A stretch of DNA of 51,212 nt. It comes from Myxococcaceae bacterium (GTDB lineage: Bacteria; Myxococcota; Myxococcia; Myxococcales; Myxococcaceae). The stretch lies in contig JADGHL010000023.1 in the NCBI GenBank assembly GCA_019686135.1, forward strand, positions 1 through 51,212. Reading direction: 5' to 3'. Below are positions 1 to 8,277 of this stretch, in pieces. Under the pieces are notes generated by a model. That model worked only from the letters and a program-made list of their open reading frames with translations, was not told where the DNA came from and made no database searches. A program made the position numbers and the translations under genes. The stretch's first letter is position 1, and every line of letters starts with the position of its first letter.

Positions 1-1012
1 CTCGGATATGTGTATATGATCCAGGCGTGAGCCGCAGGCGGGTCAGTTCGATCTCCACGTCCACCGGGAGGGCGGGCGCGTCGTGGTTGGGTTGGGGCTC
101 GTTCATGGACGACTCCTGGGGGAAGGTGCGCACGAGCGCGCGGGTGAAGGTGAAGCCGGCGGCGGAGAAGTCGCCGAAGAGATCGAAGCCGGCGCAGGAG
201 AGACGGCCCGCGCCGCACAGGCGGCCCTCTTCGAGGCGCAGCTCGTCGAACAGCACGCAGTCGCCGGGACGGAGCGACTGCAGGTCGTTCGCGTCCAGGA
301 CCGACCGGCCCATGAACGTGCGCAGCGTGAGCGTGGCCGCGAGGATCTCCGGAGCGATCTCGTGGAAGGGTTCGTGAGGCTCCGCCTGCACCGCGTTCTG
401 CAGCACGCGCGCAGGCACGAACAGCCGCGCCTCGCCCTCCACCGTGCCGATCCGGATGGAGAGCAGCACGCCGACGTGGGGCACGCGGCCGTCGATCGTC
501 TCCTTCGCCTCCGAACGGGACGGGTTCACCGCGCGGAGCCGCGGGGCGAACAGGGTCTCCACCTTCTCGTTGGCGCGGGCCGCCTTTAGCGCGACCAGTG
601 CGAGAAAGCCGAAGGCAGACTCTTCGATCCGGGTGAGCCGGGCGATCGGCGTGCTCCGGGTGGGGGTCCCGGCGAGCCGGTCCAGGGCAGCCCCCAGCAC
701 CGGCCGTTCGATCTCCAGCACGGCCCAGCCACCGCACGCGTCCAGATCCAGCACGAGGAGAGCTGCATCCGCAGAGAGCTGAGCGTCGGGGCGGAACGCC
801 GTGTCCAGACAGCGGGTGGAGATCGTCACCTCGGTGGACAGCTGCGTCCCGAGCGCCCGGGCGATCTCCCCGGCCGCCGCGGACAGCGCCGCGCACAACG
901 ACGGCCGGCGCTGCAGTGAGAGGTGCGCGCGGGTCATCCGCCGCGTGCCGAACCGGTGAAGCCGGGCGGCGCGAAGGGTGGTGGAGATGGTCCGGTCGAT
1001 ATCGGTGTCCAT
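1..1012 (-). CDS. sctQ: Type III secretion C-ring protein SctQ (YscQ/FliM-FliN family), C-terminus cut by window edge
   Basis: Reading the minus strand from ATG at 1012 gives an open frame of 337 codons that runs off the left edge without a stop. The N-terminal two thirds resembles the poorly conserved FliM/SctQ middle region. Around residues 215-290 there is a SpoA-like segment (VLDANDLQSLRPGDCVLF). A second SpoA domain starts near residue 318 with DVEIELTRLRLTPG. SctQ forms the cytoplasmic C-ring/sorting platform that binds the export ATPase complex and delivers substrates. The co-oriented sctJ, sctI and needle-like genes upstream support the assignment. No clear Shine-Dalgarno precedes the ATG, so a start slightly downstream is possible. 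The first 21 bases of the window are AT-rich, but the spacing to the expected L-R of the SpoA fold is kept. Confidence 0.8.
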   Translation of the reverse strand, partial: MDTDIDRTISTTLRAARLHRFGTRRMTRAHLSLQRRPSLCAALSAAAGEIARALGTQLSTEVTISTRCLDTAFRPDAQLSADAALLVLDLDACGGWAVLEIERPVLGAALDRLAGTPTRSTPIARLTRIEESAFGFLALVALKAARANEKVETLFAPRLRAVNPSRSEAKETIDGRVPHVGVLLSIRIGTVEGEARLFVPARVLQNAVQAEPHEPFHEIAPEILAATLTLRTFMGRSVLDANDLQSLRPGDCVLFDELRLEEGRLCGAGRLSCAGFDLFGDFSAAGFTFTRALVRTFPQESSMNEPQPNHDAPALPVDVEIELTRLRLTPGSYTHIR

Positions 1013-1169
1013 GGGGAGCTCGGGGTTTCACGGCGGGCGACTTCAAGGGGTCTGCCAGACAGCCGGGCGCGTGATTCCGGCCGGTTACGGCGTGAGTCGG
1101 GTCGCACGGGGTCCGCGGCTGGGACGGGCCCTCAAACGTCGTGGACGGATGGGAGGGTTGGACCGTGCG

Positions 1170-1679
1170 TCAGCGCGTGGCTTCGAGGATCAGCCGCGCG
1201 GCGAACGCCTTGAGCCCGGGCGCCACAGGCTCGTCGGGAGGGACGGGCTCGAGCACGTAGTCGGGGAAGTTCGTCCGGTGGAACGGCGGGAGGAGCTGGA
1301 ACATCTCGCGGCGAAGGCCGGGTCCCGCCTCGGCCCAGACCTCCCTCAGGCGCCGGCTGGCGTCGGGCCGGATCCCGAACTCGAACGCCAACCGCCCCTG
1401 ACGCTCGGAGGACGGCAAGGTCGCCAGCTCCGCCAGGTAGGCCAGGGCACGCTCGCGGAACGCCTCCGAGAAGCCCTCCAGAAGTGGCCCCGCCTTGTCC
1501 TTCAACAGCGAGTGCGCGAACAGCGCCACCCGCTCCTCCATGCCCAGCCCCCGCGGCGCCACCCGCGCGCCCGCCTTGATCCGCGTCCGTTCGGCTTCGA
1601 TGGCCGAGGGCAACGGTTCGGTGATGCGGCGCTTGTCCGGTAGCGGCGTCCGCCTCCGTTCGACCCGGGTGCCATCCAT
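1170..1679 (-). CDS. Uncharacterised protein in the SctK position of the T3SS cluster
   Basis: A 169-aa soluble protein with no signal peptide or membrane segment. It begins 13 bp after sctJ on the same strand, so it is probably co-transcribed with it. In many non-flagellar T3SS loci the gene after sctJ is sctK (YscK/OrgA), an accessory sorting-platform protein, and length and position fit. I cannot recognise SctK sequence features, so this is a positional guess. Visible features are a basic N-terminus (RVERRRTPLPDKRR), a helical centre (residues about 50-120, many Leu/Ala/Glu) and a Pro-rich segment LLPPFHRTNFP near residues 127-137. A FliG- or SctL-related identity is also possible. A 157-bp gap separates it from sctQ. 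Confidence 0.55.
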   Translation of the reverse strand: MDGTRVERRRTPLPDKRRITEPLPSAIEAERTRIKAGARVAPRGLGMEERVALFAHSLLKDKAGPLLEGFSEAFRERALAYLAELATLPSSERQGRLAFEFGIRPDASRRLREVWAEAGPGLRREMFQLLPPFHRTNFPDYVLEPVPPDEPVAPGLKAFAARLILEATR

Positions 1680-1692
1680 GACGGGCTCCCCA

Positions 1693-2493
1693 TCACGCGG
1701 CGGCGCGCTTGTTGGCGGCGTTGATCACCGGCTTCGGCGGCGCCGCGGGCGCGGCGGGCGCGGTGACGACCGGCCGGGTCCGCAGCCCACGCAGCCGGAC
1801 CGCCAGGAAGACCAGGAGAACGGCAAGAATCGACACCAACGCGCCCATGCCCGCGACCAGCCACCGCATCCGCTGCACCGGCGAAATCCCGGGTTCCGGA
1901 GCAGCCACCGTGGAGACGACCTCGTTCACCACCAGCGTCACGTCCTCCGGCGCGAGCCCCTCGACGCTGCCCGCCACCAGCCGGCGGAGGTCCTCCTCCA
2001 TCCCCCTCACCCTGGGGCCAAAGCCGGGCCGGACGCGCAGAAACGCCGAGGCCTTGGCCGGCTGCGGCGCCTGACCGGGACGCGCCGGCTGCGGCACCAC
2101 CAGGTGCACCCGGGCGAGGGTGACTCCGGTCACCGACTGGAGCGTGCGCGCCAGCTCCTCGGAGAGCGCATTCACCTGCACGGCGCGCTCCTGGCTGGGC
2201 GTGGGCACAAGGCCTACCTCCAGCCCATCGAACCCCTCCAGCTTCGGCCGCGGCAGGCCGAGCTCGGCCAGCACGCGCGTGGCGGCTGCGGACTGTTCGT
2301 CGTCTACCTCGATCGCCCAGGTGGGCTTCTTTCCGCCCTCGGGGACCTTCCGGGCGTCGAAGCCGGCCTCGAGCAGCACGGTCTGGATCTCGTTGGCCTC
2401 CTGTTCGTCGAGGCCGTGCTGGATGCGCGCCTGACAGGCGAACAGCAGCGTGCAGAGCGCGGAGAACAGGACGATGCGGACGGGCATCTTCAT
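1693..2493 (-). CDS. sctJ: Type III secretion inner-membrane ring lipoprotein SctJ (YscJ/PrgK family)
   Basis: A 266-aa lipoprotein. The signal sequence ends in a lipobox (LLFAC, Cys about residue 20). Next comes the YscJ/FliF ring-building region: DEQEANEIQTVLLEAGF is the classical first motif, and SEELARTLQSVTGVTLARVHLVVP the second. A C-terminal transmembrane helix (about residues 213-235) is followed by a basic, Ala/Pro-rich tail. SctJ oligomerises into the inner ring of the secretion apparatus. The start ATG is preceded by GGAG about ten bases upstream. sctI ends 12 bp upstream and the unknown SctK-position gene starts 13 bp downstream, consistent with an operon in the usual F-I-J order. 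Confidence 0.93.
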   Translation of the reverse strand: MKMPVRIVLFSALCTLLFACQARIQHGLDEQEANEIQTVLLEAGFDARKVPEGGKKPTWAIEVDDEQSAAATRVLAELGLPRPKLEGFDGLEVGLVPTPSQERAVQVNALSEELARTLQSVTGVTLARVHLVVPQPARPGQAPQPAKASAFLRVRPGFGPRVRGMEEDLRRLVAGSVEGLAPEDVTLVVNEVVSTVAAPEPGISPVQRMRWLVAGMGALVSILAVLLVFLAVRLRGLRTRPVVTAPAAPAAPPKPVINAANKRAAA

Positions 2494-2505
2494 GGGGGGG
2501 AGCTC

Positions 2506-3012
2506 CTAGACCTGCGTCTGAAGGATCTGCTTCACGCCGGCCGTGGCCTTCTCGACGACCTTCCCTGCGAGGTCGAGCTCCTGGCTGGCGCGATACACGT
2601 GGGCCTGCATGGCGATCAGCTCGGCCGGGGTGAAGTTCTTGCCTTGCTGGGCCATCTCCAGGATCCGGTCGAGCCGCTTCTGGGCGGCGTTGACCTGATC
2701 GATGACCCGGGCCGCCTCCACGTGCCGGTCGGGGGGAGTGGCCTGGGTGCGCGAGACCGAACGCGCTTCGGTCACCCCCGGGGCCTTCACCGCACAGCCG
2801 GCCTTCGCCCGCTGCACCGCGTCCGCCCTCTGCGCGTCCACCACCTGGCGGGGCGCCACCTCCGAGCCGGGCTGCGGCAGCCCCTGGGGCGTTGCGCCAT
2901 GGCCACCCACCCTGCCGGCCTGCTCGAGCACCTTTCCGAACTTCTCTTTTCCGGTCTCGATGGCCGGGGACTGCCCGGCACCTGAGACACCGCCCAGCTT
3001 CTCGATCGCCAT
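2506..3012 (-). CDS. sctI: Type III secretion inner-rod protein SctI (YscI/PrgJ-like)
   Basis: A 168-aa protein. Its last ~45 residues carry the inner-rod signature: NFTPAELIAMQ, then VYRASQELDLAGKVVEKA, and a C-terminal KQILQTQV. This matches the family pattern in which an amphipathic helix ends close to the C-terminus. The first ~110 residues are low-conservation, Gly/Gln/Ala-rich and probably disordered, typical for exported rod proteins. SctI polymerises into a short rod joining the export gate to the needle. It lies between the needle-like gene (12 bp upstream) and sctJ (12 bp downstream), as in prgIJK and yscFIJ arrangements. It is longer than classical SctI (about 100-115 aa) because of the N-terminal extension. 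Confidence 0.82.
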   Translation of the reverse strand: MAIEKLGGVSGAGQSPAIETGKEKFGKVLEQAGRVGGHGATPQGLPQPGSEVAPRQVVDAQRADAVQRAKAGCAVKAPGVTEARSVSRTQATPPDRHVEAARVIDQVNAAQKRLDRILEMAQQGKNFTPAELIAMQAHVYRASQELDLAGKVVEKATAGVKQILQTQV

Positions 3013-3024
3013 GGCGTGCCCCCG

Positions 3025-3486
3025 CTACCGGATGTTGTTGATCGCCGCCTTGGCCGAGTCGTGGCGGACCTTCATGATGTTGGAGACCGCGTTGAACTCC
3101 CGGCTCTCCTTCTGCATCGCGTTCTGGAGCGAGAGGTATTCGAGGTTGAACCGGCGGTCCTCCGAACGCATCAGCTTCTGGGCCTCGAGCAGGTCCCAGT
3201 CGTCCCCCTTCCCGGTGGGGTCGTCGACCACGGTCCCCGGCGTGCCGCCGACGGAGGTGACGGACGCAGCGCTCTTCGAGCTGATCGCCTGGGCAGCGCT
3301 GCTCACAGTGGAGACCGCCGCGCTCAGCAGTGGGTTTCCCATCGCCAGCCCGGAGGCCACGCCGGCGCCGACGTTGACCGCGCCGGAGATCGCCCGCGCC
3401 ATCACCTGCCCGAAGTCGTTCTTCGGGGTCTGCCTGGGGACGGTGGGGGTGATCGACGTCTGGTTGATGCGGTGGTTGTTGTCCAT
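3025..3486 (-). CDS. Needle-like type III secretion protein with long N-terminal extension (SctF-like C-terminus)
   Basis: A 153-aa protein read from ATG at 3486. A TTG five codons upstream also opens the frame, but GGAGG lies 8 bases before this ATG, which favours it. The last ~40 residues resemble needle subunits: NAVSNIMKVRHDSAKAAINNIR parallels the PrgI ending (SNTVKVFKDIDAAIIQNFR). The N-terminal ~100 residues are not seen in ordinary ~80-aa needles. They contain a Gly/Ala/Ser-rich weakly hydrophobic stretch (about residues 28-70), then a charged helix (DLLEAQKLMRSEDRRF). Position directly before sctI supports a needle role. Alternatives are a translocator or tip protein sharing a helical C-terminus. 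First gene of this T3SS block, so a promoter should lie in 3487-3633. Confidence 0.65.
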   Translation of the reverse strand: MDNNHRINQTSITPTVPRQTPKNDFGQVMARAISGAVNVGAGVASGLAMGNPLLSAAVSTVSSAAQAISSKSAASVTSVGGTPGTVVDDPTGKGDDWDLLEAQKLMRSEDRRFNLEYLSLQNAMQKESREFNAVSNIMKVRHDSAKAAINNIR

Positions 3487-3605
3487 GGCGAGCGCCTCCA
3501 AGCGCAGGGGTGCGCAGGCGCATTTCAGGGACCATGCCGCCGCAGAGGCTCAGTGATTCCGTGGGGTTGGATGTCCGCAAGGGCGGGGCGGCGTCCGGCC
3601 ATGGA

Positions 3606-3617
3606 CGGACCGGTCCG
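3606..3617. promoter_or_regulatory. 12-bp perfect palindrome upstream of the T3SS block
   Basis: CGGACCGGTCCG lies in the 147-bp gap between the patatin gene and the needle-like gene, about 120 bp upstream of the needle start. Such a symmetric site could be an operator for the T3SS transcription unit. Short G/C palindromes are frequent in DNA of this composition, so support is weak. No convincing -35/-10 pair was seen in the same gap. Confidence 0.2.
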
Positions 3618-3633
3618 CACGGCGGGACGCTTT

Positions 3634-4884
3634 TCAGCCCGCGGCGGCCCGGGACCCGTCCATCGCCTCGCCGAAGAAGCGGATCAGCTCCTCGCGGCGG
3701 GCATGGGTGTCCTCCATCGCCAGGTGGATGAGGTCCCTCGCGTACTCGCCGTCGAAGAGCAGGTAGCTGGCAAGGTCCGCCTCGGTCAGCAGCTGGCTCT
3801 GGGCGATCCGGTGCAACAGCTTGGTGGGCAGGGTGGGTGACCCGCTGAGGGCCAGCCGGTCCTTCCGTGCGTGCTTCACGGCGATCGCCGCGATGTCGCG
3901 CGAGGGCCGGAGCACCAGATCGTGGACCACCCGGTACGGCTGCCCCCGCATCGCCCGCACCGTCTCGTTGATCTTCTCCACGAAGTCCGGGCCGTAGGTC
4001 CGCCTCCCGGTCTCGAGGATGGCGTTGAAGCGGTGCATCCGATCGAGGTCGTAGTCGGTGTGGTCCAGCATCAGGGCGTTGAGGACCTTGCCCATCACCA
4101 TCGGCGTGGTGGGGTAGGCGCGGTGGCGCGGCTTGTCCGCCGGCGGCTCATCCGGCCGGGGGGCCTTCAGCGACACGATCAACACGCGATCCGCACCCAG
4201 GCGCAGCGCCGGGGACAGCGGCGTGTTCTGGCGGATCGACCCGTCGCAGAAATACTCCTCGCCGATCTTCACCGCTCGGAAGAGCAACGGGATCGCCGCC
4301 GAGGCGAGGGCGTGCTCGGGCCCGAGGATCGTCTCGCGCGCCTCGGTGTACGGGTCGCGGCTCCACGGAGGGACCCCGCCCTCGCGGCGCTGGACGAAGA
4401 CGATGGTCTTTCCGGTCGAGATCTGCGTGGCGGAGACGCTGAGCGCGTCGAAGCGCCCGCGGGCCAGGTTCGCGGAGATCCGCGGCCACGAAGCGCGCGT
4501 GCGGACCATCTCCTCCAGCGGCTCGGGGTGAAGGAGGTCGTAGAGCCGCCATCCTTCGGGCCGCACGGGTTCGTTGGTCGCGGCGCGCCACAGCTTGCGT
4601 GTGATCGTCCACAGGTCCTCGCCCTGGACCTTGTAGACCCGCTCCAGGGACAGCTCGCTCCAGATCCGTTCCAGCTCCCGGCCCTGCGTCGCCGGTTCGT
4701 CCATGGTGGCGGCCAGAAAGCAGGCGGTGATCGCCCCCACGGAGGTTCCGCAGAGGATGTCGAGGGGCACGTGCCCACCGAGCGCCGAGGGCAGCTCCTC
4801 GCGCAGGTAGCGGATCACCCCCGCCTCGTAGGCTCCGCGGGCGCCGCCGCCCGAGAGCACCAGACCGACCTTCGGGCGGCTCAC
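3634..4884 (-). CDS. Patatin-like phospholipase
   Basis: A 416-aa protein starting with GTG at 4884 (another GTG two codons upstream is possible). It shows the whole patatin active site: oxyanion-hole loop GGGARG (residues 12-17), nucleophile elbow GTSVG with Ser48, and catalytic Asp in DGS (about residue 214). The expected reaction is hydrolysis of acyl esters of phospholipids. No signal peptide is visible, so it starts in the cytoplasm. The C-terminal ~130 residues (after RMHRF) are helical and charged and lie outside the catalytic core. It sits 147 bp upstream of the T3SS genes on the same strand, which allows co-regulation. Patatin-type effectors such as ExoU are known T3SS substrates, but a housekeeping RssA-like lipase is equally plausible. 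Confidence 0.9.
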   Translation of the reverse strand: MSRPKVGLVLSGGGARGAYEAGVIRYLREELPSALGGHVPLDILCGTSVGAITACFLAATMDEPATQGRELERIWSELSLERVYKVQGEDLWTITRKLWRAATNEPVRPEGWRLYDLLHPEPLEEMVRTRASWPRISANLARGRFDALSVSATQISTGKTIVFVQRREGGVPPWSRDPYTEARETILGPEHALASAAIPLLFRAVKIGEEYFCDGSIRQNTPLSPALRLGADRVLIVSLKAPRPDEPPADKPRHRAYPTTPMVMGKVLNALMLDHTDYDLDRMHRFNAILETGRRTYGPDFVEKINETVRAMRGQPYRVVHDLVLRPSRDIAAIAVKHARKDRLALSGSPTLPTKLLHRIAQSQLLTEADLASYLLFDGEYARDLIHLAMEDTHARREELIRFFGEAMDGSRAAAG

Positions 4885-4962
4885 GTCCACCCACCCGTCC
4901 GAAAAGTTGCGGGCGCTACAGGCCACGACAGACTCGCAGCGCCGTGTTGCGAGGAGGTCCGG

Positions 4963-5286
4963 ATGTCTGCAGCAATCGAGGTCTCGTCCACTGCGCGGTT
5001 CCATCCCCGCGTCGAGGCGGGGTTCATGGTGAAGCTGCTGGTCGACGGGCGGGTGGTGCTCGCCAAGGCCCGCGATCTGTCCATGGCAGGGCTCTTCGTG
5101 CTGCAGCACCCGCCCGGACGCAAGGACAAGGTGACGGTGGCCATCCCGCTGCCCGGCGACCGGGAGATCGTCACCAGCTGCTGGATCCGCCGCATCACCG
5201 ACGAGGGCGTGGCGCTGGAGTTCGAAGGGGTGGACTGGGACGACATGTTCGCCCTCGCCCGCTTCCTCCACCCCCGGTTGCCGTAG
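4963..5286 (+). CDS. PilZ-domain protein (probable c-di-GMP receptor)
   Basis: A 107-aa single-domain protein with a strong GAGGAGG ribosome-binding site five bases before ATG at 4963. Both c-di-GMP-binding elements of PilZ are present: RxxxR as RFHPR (residues 12-16) and D-x-S-x-x-G as DLSMAG (residues 38-43), followed by beta strands VTVAIPLPG and VALEFEG. PilZ proteins of this size usually act as stand-alone adaptors that change conformation on binding cyclic di-GMP. It is divergent from the patatin gene (78 bp shared upstream region) and convergent with the receiver gene, whose stop lies 4 bp away. The target pathway cannot be read from the sequence. Confidence 0.9.
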   Translation: MSAAIEVSSTARFHPRVEAGFMVKLLVDGRVVLAKARDLSMAGLFVLQHPPGRKDKVTVAIPLPGDREIVTSCWIRRITDEGVALEFEGVDWDDMFALARFLHPRLP

Positions 5287-5290
5287 GCGT

Positions 5291-5680
5291 TCACGCTCCC
5301 CGCAGCTTCGCGACCAGATCCAACAGGTCCGCGCCCCGGAACGGCTTCTGGATGTAGCCGTCCGCGCCCGCCCGGGTCGCCATCTCGATGTCGGACTTCT
5401 TCGCCTTCGCGGTGAGCATGTACAGCGGCACTTGCGCGGTGGCCGGGTCGCTCTTGAGCAGGCGGCAAACGGTGATGCCGTCCATCTGAGGCAGCACCAC
5501 ATCCAGAAGGATCAGCCGGAAGGGCCGCGTGCGCGCCAGCTTCAACCCCTCCAGCCCGTTGTCGGCGCACTCCACCTGGACCTCGCCGTCGGAGAGCATG
5601 CTCCGGACGAGCTCGCGGATCACCGGTTCGTCCTCCACGAGGAGGATGTTGAACACGGCTTTCGGCACCGGCACCGACAT
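5291..5680 (-). CDS. Receiver-only response regulator
   Basis: A 129-aa CheY-like protein. It has the acidic pair (VEDEP, residues 15-19), phosphoacceptor Asp60 in LILLDVVLPQMDG, the Thr/Ala switch region YMLTAKAKK and conserved Lys112 in YIQKPF. No output domain follows, so it probably signals by protein contact, as in chemosensory or phosphorelay pathways. It lies 32 bp downstream of the ABC permease gene on the same strand and may be co-transcribed with it. No histidine kinase gene is present in the window. Confidence 0.92.
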   Translation of the reverse strand: MSVPVPKAVFNILLVEDEPVIRELVRSMLSDGEVQVECADNGLEGLKLARTRPFRLILLDVVLPQMDGITVCRLLKSDPATAQVPLYMLTAKAKKSDIEMATRAGADGYIQKPFRGADLLDLVAKLRGA

Positions 5681-5712
5681 CGCCGGCGAGTATAGGCCGA
5701 TTCGGGGATCGC

Positions 5713-8277
5713 CTACTCGTAGGCCAGAGCTTCCACCACATCCAGCCCGGCGGCGCGGCGCGCCGGGTACAGGCCCGAGACGACCGCGCACGTGCTCGCG
5801 GCGACGATCATCTGCAGCGAAACCGCGGTCGGAAAGACGAACGGGAAGGACCAACCGGTGGCCTGCACGCCGACCACGCGGGTGATGACGATCGCCATGA
5901 TCGTCCCGGCGAACACGCCGAGCAGCCCGCCGGAGATGCCGATGAACGCGGCCTCGCCGGCGAACAGCCGGATGATGTGGCTCCGTGCCGCGCCGATCGC
6001 CCGCAGAAGGCCGATCTCCCGCGTGCGATCGAGCACCGCAGCGAGCAGCGTGTTGATGACCCCCAACAGCGCGAGGAGCACCGCCACCGCCTCCATCGCG
6101 TGGGTGACGCTGAAGGCCGCGTCCACCAGGTTCATCGCCTCGTCGCGCAGCTCGCTGTTGGAGAGCACGTAGATGTCGTGCGTCTTCCCGAAGCGCTGGG
6201 TGATGGCCCTGCGGACCTGCTCCAGGTCGGCGCCGTCCTTCAAGTAAATCTCGTAGGTGTCCACGCGGTCGTCCCGGAAGAAGTCCACGAAGAGATCGCG
6301 GTCGATGAACAGCGAGCCCTGATCGCTCGTGTAGTCGATGATGACCGCGGACACGGTGAGCGTCTTCACCCCGGTCGGCGTGTTGAGCGGAAACGTGTCG
6401 CCCGGGTGCAGGTTGCGCCTTCGGGCGAGGTTCTCCGAGACGGTCACCTTGAGCGCGCGCCGCTCCTCGGGTGTAGGCAGGCGGCCCTCGAGGACCACCT
6501 GCTTGCCGTGCGCGTCGTAGACGTCCGGGCGCAGGGAGATCACGTAGCAGCGCAGGTCGAGCACGTCGTGCTGGAAGATCCGCACGAAGTCCACCTGGTC
6601 GATCCCCTCCATCTTCTCCAGCTCGCGCCCGAGCTCGGGGGACATGGGCGTGTTCTTCACGCCGGCCAACCGCGAGGACTGGGTGACGAACAGATCCGCG
6701 GGCACCGACTGGTCGATCCACCGCAGCGACGATTCGCGGAACGAACTGACGAAGCCGGCGATGCACACCGCCATCGCCACGCCGATCGCCAGCGCCGAGA
6801 CCGGGACGGCGGTGCGCGTGGGCGCTCGGGCGAAGTTGTCGGCGGCGAGCCTTCCGGCGATGCCGAGGATCCACTGGCCGGGCCGGGCGAACACCGGCCG
6901 CAGGTACCTGAGCACCACGGGCGAAAGCAGCGTCGCGCCCATCAGGACGCAGAAGATTGCGAGGTAGCCGCCGACCGGAAGGTTCTCCATGGGCGGCGGG
7001 ATGCGCGTGAGCGGCCACACCGCGAGGAGCAGCACCACGCCCAGCGCCGTGGGCAGCACCCGGAGCGAGGCCACGTCGGCCCCGGCAGCCACGTCCCGCC
7101 GGAGCGCCTCCACCGGCTGGACCTGGGACGCACGCCACGCTGGCCGGAGCGCGGCGAAGGTGCTGCCCAGAATCCCCATCGCGATGCCGAAGCCGATCTC
7201 CAGCGCGCCTACCTTCACGTCCGAGGGGTTGACCTGGACGTAGAGGGAGGAGACGGCACCCGCCACCTCGTGGACGGCCACGCGGGCCACTACCACGCCG
7301 ACCGGCAGGCCCAAAAGCGTGCCGAACACGCCAAAGACCAGCGCCTCCAGCGTGAAGAGGGCGCGCAGGCGCGTGCGGGTGGAGCCGATCGCGCGCAGCG
7401 TGCCGATCTCCCGGCGCCGCTGGAGCACCCCGATGGCCACGGTGTTGTAGACGAGGAACGCGCCCACCAGGAGCGCCACCCCGGAGCCGATGTTGAGCCC
7501 GAGCTGGAAGCTGCGGACCATCTTCTCCACGCTGCCACCGCGCCGCGACGGCCGTTCGATCTCGAAGGCCGGGCCGATGGCAGCGCGCAGCCGGGCGATC
7601 ATCGGCTCCACGCCGATCTTCGGGTCCACCGCCACGTCGATCCGGTCGATGTGGCGGCCGCGCCCGAACGCTTCCTGCGCGCTGCCCACGTACATGATGC
7701 CGACCAGGCCGCCGAAGGCCTTCACCGGGCCGGTCTCGCGGATGAGCGCGTGGACCACGAAGTCCTTCACTCCGTCCTGGGTGACGAGCTGGAACGAGTC
7801 GCCCACCTTCAGCTGGTGCTTTTCGGCGAAGCGCTCGGAGACGAGGATCCGGTCGGTGGAGTTGAGGAACTCGAGGTCCTCCGCGAGCGCGCCGATGTCC
7901 TCGTCCACCGCCTCGTAGTTGCGGAAGAACCCGTCGTCGAGAAGGTCGACGCCCATCACGTAGAGGCTCTCCCCCGGCGAGCCGACCACCGGAGCGATCG
8001 CCGTGAGCCCGCCGGAGGCGTGGGTGACGCCCGGCACGGCGCGGACCGTGTCGACGAGGCCATCGTCGAAGCCCGCCGACGAGGACGCGATGGTGAGGTC
8101 CGCCTTCCCGGCGATGGTGTCCACCGTGCTGCGGAACGCGTCGAGCACTGACCGGTTGATCGACGAGATCCCGACCATGGTCGCCACCCCCACGGCCACG
8201 CCGAGGATCGTCAGCGAGGTCCGGAGCGGCGCGCCGACGAGATGGCGCAGCGACACGAGGCGGAGGAGCTGGAGCAT
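5713..8277 (-). CDS. FtsX-like ABC transporter permease (YbbP/MacB-type, two FtsX domains)
   Basis: An 854-aa inner-membrane protein, taken from ATG at 8277 (MLQLLRLVSLRHL), which places a typical FtsX-permease N-terminus first. After the first membrane helix comes a periplasmic MacB-type domain. A first FtsX domain follows at roughly residues 255-380 (LLVGAFLVYNTVAIGVLQRRREIGTLRAIG), then several helices, a second periplasmic domain, and a second FtsX domain at about 730-850 with the same coupling motif (DRTREIGLLRAIGA). This duplicated architecture is that of YbbP, which pairs with a LolD-like ATPase for lipid or lipoprotein export. The likely ATPase is encoded at 10302-10994 on the same strand, beyond an opposite-strand gene. 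The substrate is unknown. Confidence 0.9.
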   Translation of the reverse strand: MLQLLRLVSLRHLVGAPLRTSLTILGVAVGVATMVGISSINRSVLDAFRSTVDTIAGKADLTIASSSAGFDDGLVDTVRAVPGVTHASGGLTAIAPVVGSPGESLYVMGVDLLDDGFFRNYEAVDEDIGALAEDLEFLNSTDRILVSERFAEKHQLKVGDSFQLVTQDGVKDFVVHALIRETGPVKAFGGLVGIMYVGSAQEAFGRGRHIDRIDVAVDPKIGVEPMIARLRAAIGPAFEIERPSRRGGSVEKMVRSFQLGLNIGSGVALLVGAFLVYNTVAIGVLQRRREIGTLRAIGSTRTRLRALFTLEALVFGVFGTLLGLPVGVVVARVAVHEVAGAVSSLYVQVNPSDVKVGALEIGFGIAMGILGSTFAALRPAWRASQVQPVEALRRDVAAGADVASLRVLPTALGVVLLLAVWPLTRIPPPMENLPVGGYLAIFCVLMGATLLSPVVLRYLRPVFARPGQWILGIAGRLAADNFARAPTRTAVPVSALAIGVAMAVCIAGFVSSFRESSLRWIDQSVPADLFVTQSSRLAGVKNTPMSPELGRELEKMEGIDQVDFVRIFQHDVLDLRCYVISLRPDVYDAHGKQVVLEGRLPTPEERRALKVTVSENLARRRNLHPGDTFPLNTPTGVKTLTVSAVIIDYTSDQGSLFIDRDLFVDFFRDDRVDTYEIYLKDGADLEQVRRAITQRFGKTHDIYVLSNSELRDEAMNLVDAAFSVTHAMEAVAVLLALLGVINTLLAAVLDRTREIGLLRAIGAARSHIIRLFAGEAAFIGISGGLLGVFAGTIMAIVITRVVGVQATGWSFPFVFPTAVSLQMIVAASTCAVVSGLYPARRAAGLDVVEALAYE

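Noticed and set aside
1-21. AT-rich first 21 bases as a possible contig or adapter artefact
   Set aside because: The SctQ reading frame stays open to the edge and the spacing of the SpoA motif (LRLT...IR) is kept, so genuine sequence is more likely.
1013-1169. Small RNA or promoter in the gap between the SctK-position gene and sctQ
   Set aside because: No -35/-10 pair, terminator hairpin or tRNA-like fold could be supported in these 157 bases.
5977-8151. Plus-strand open frame of 724 codons opposite the ABC permease gene
   Set aside because: Arg/His/Asp-rich composition with no motif; the minus-strand frame encodes a clear FtsX permease.
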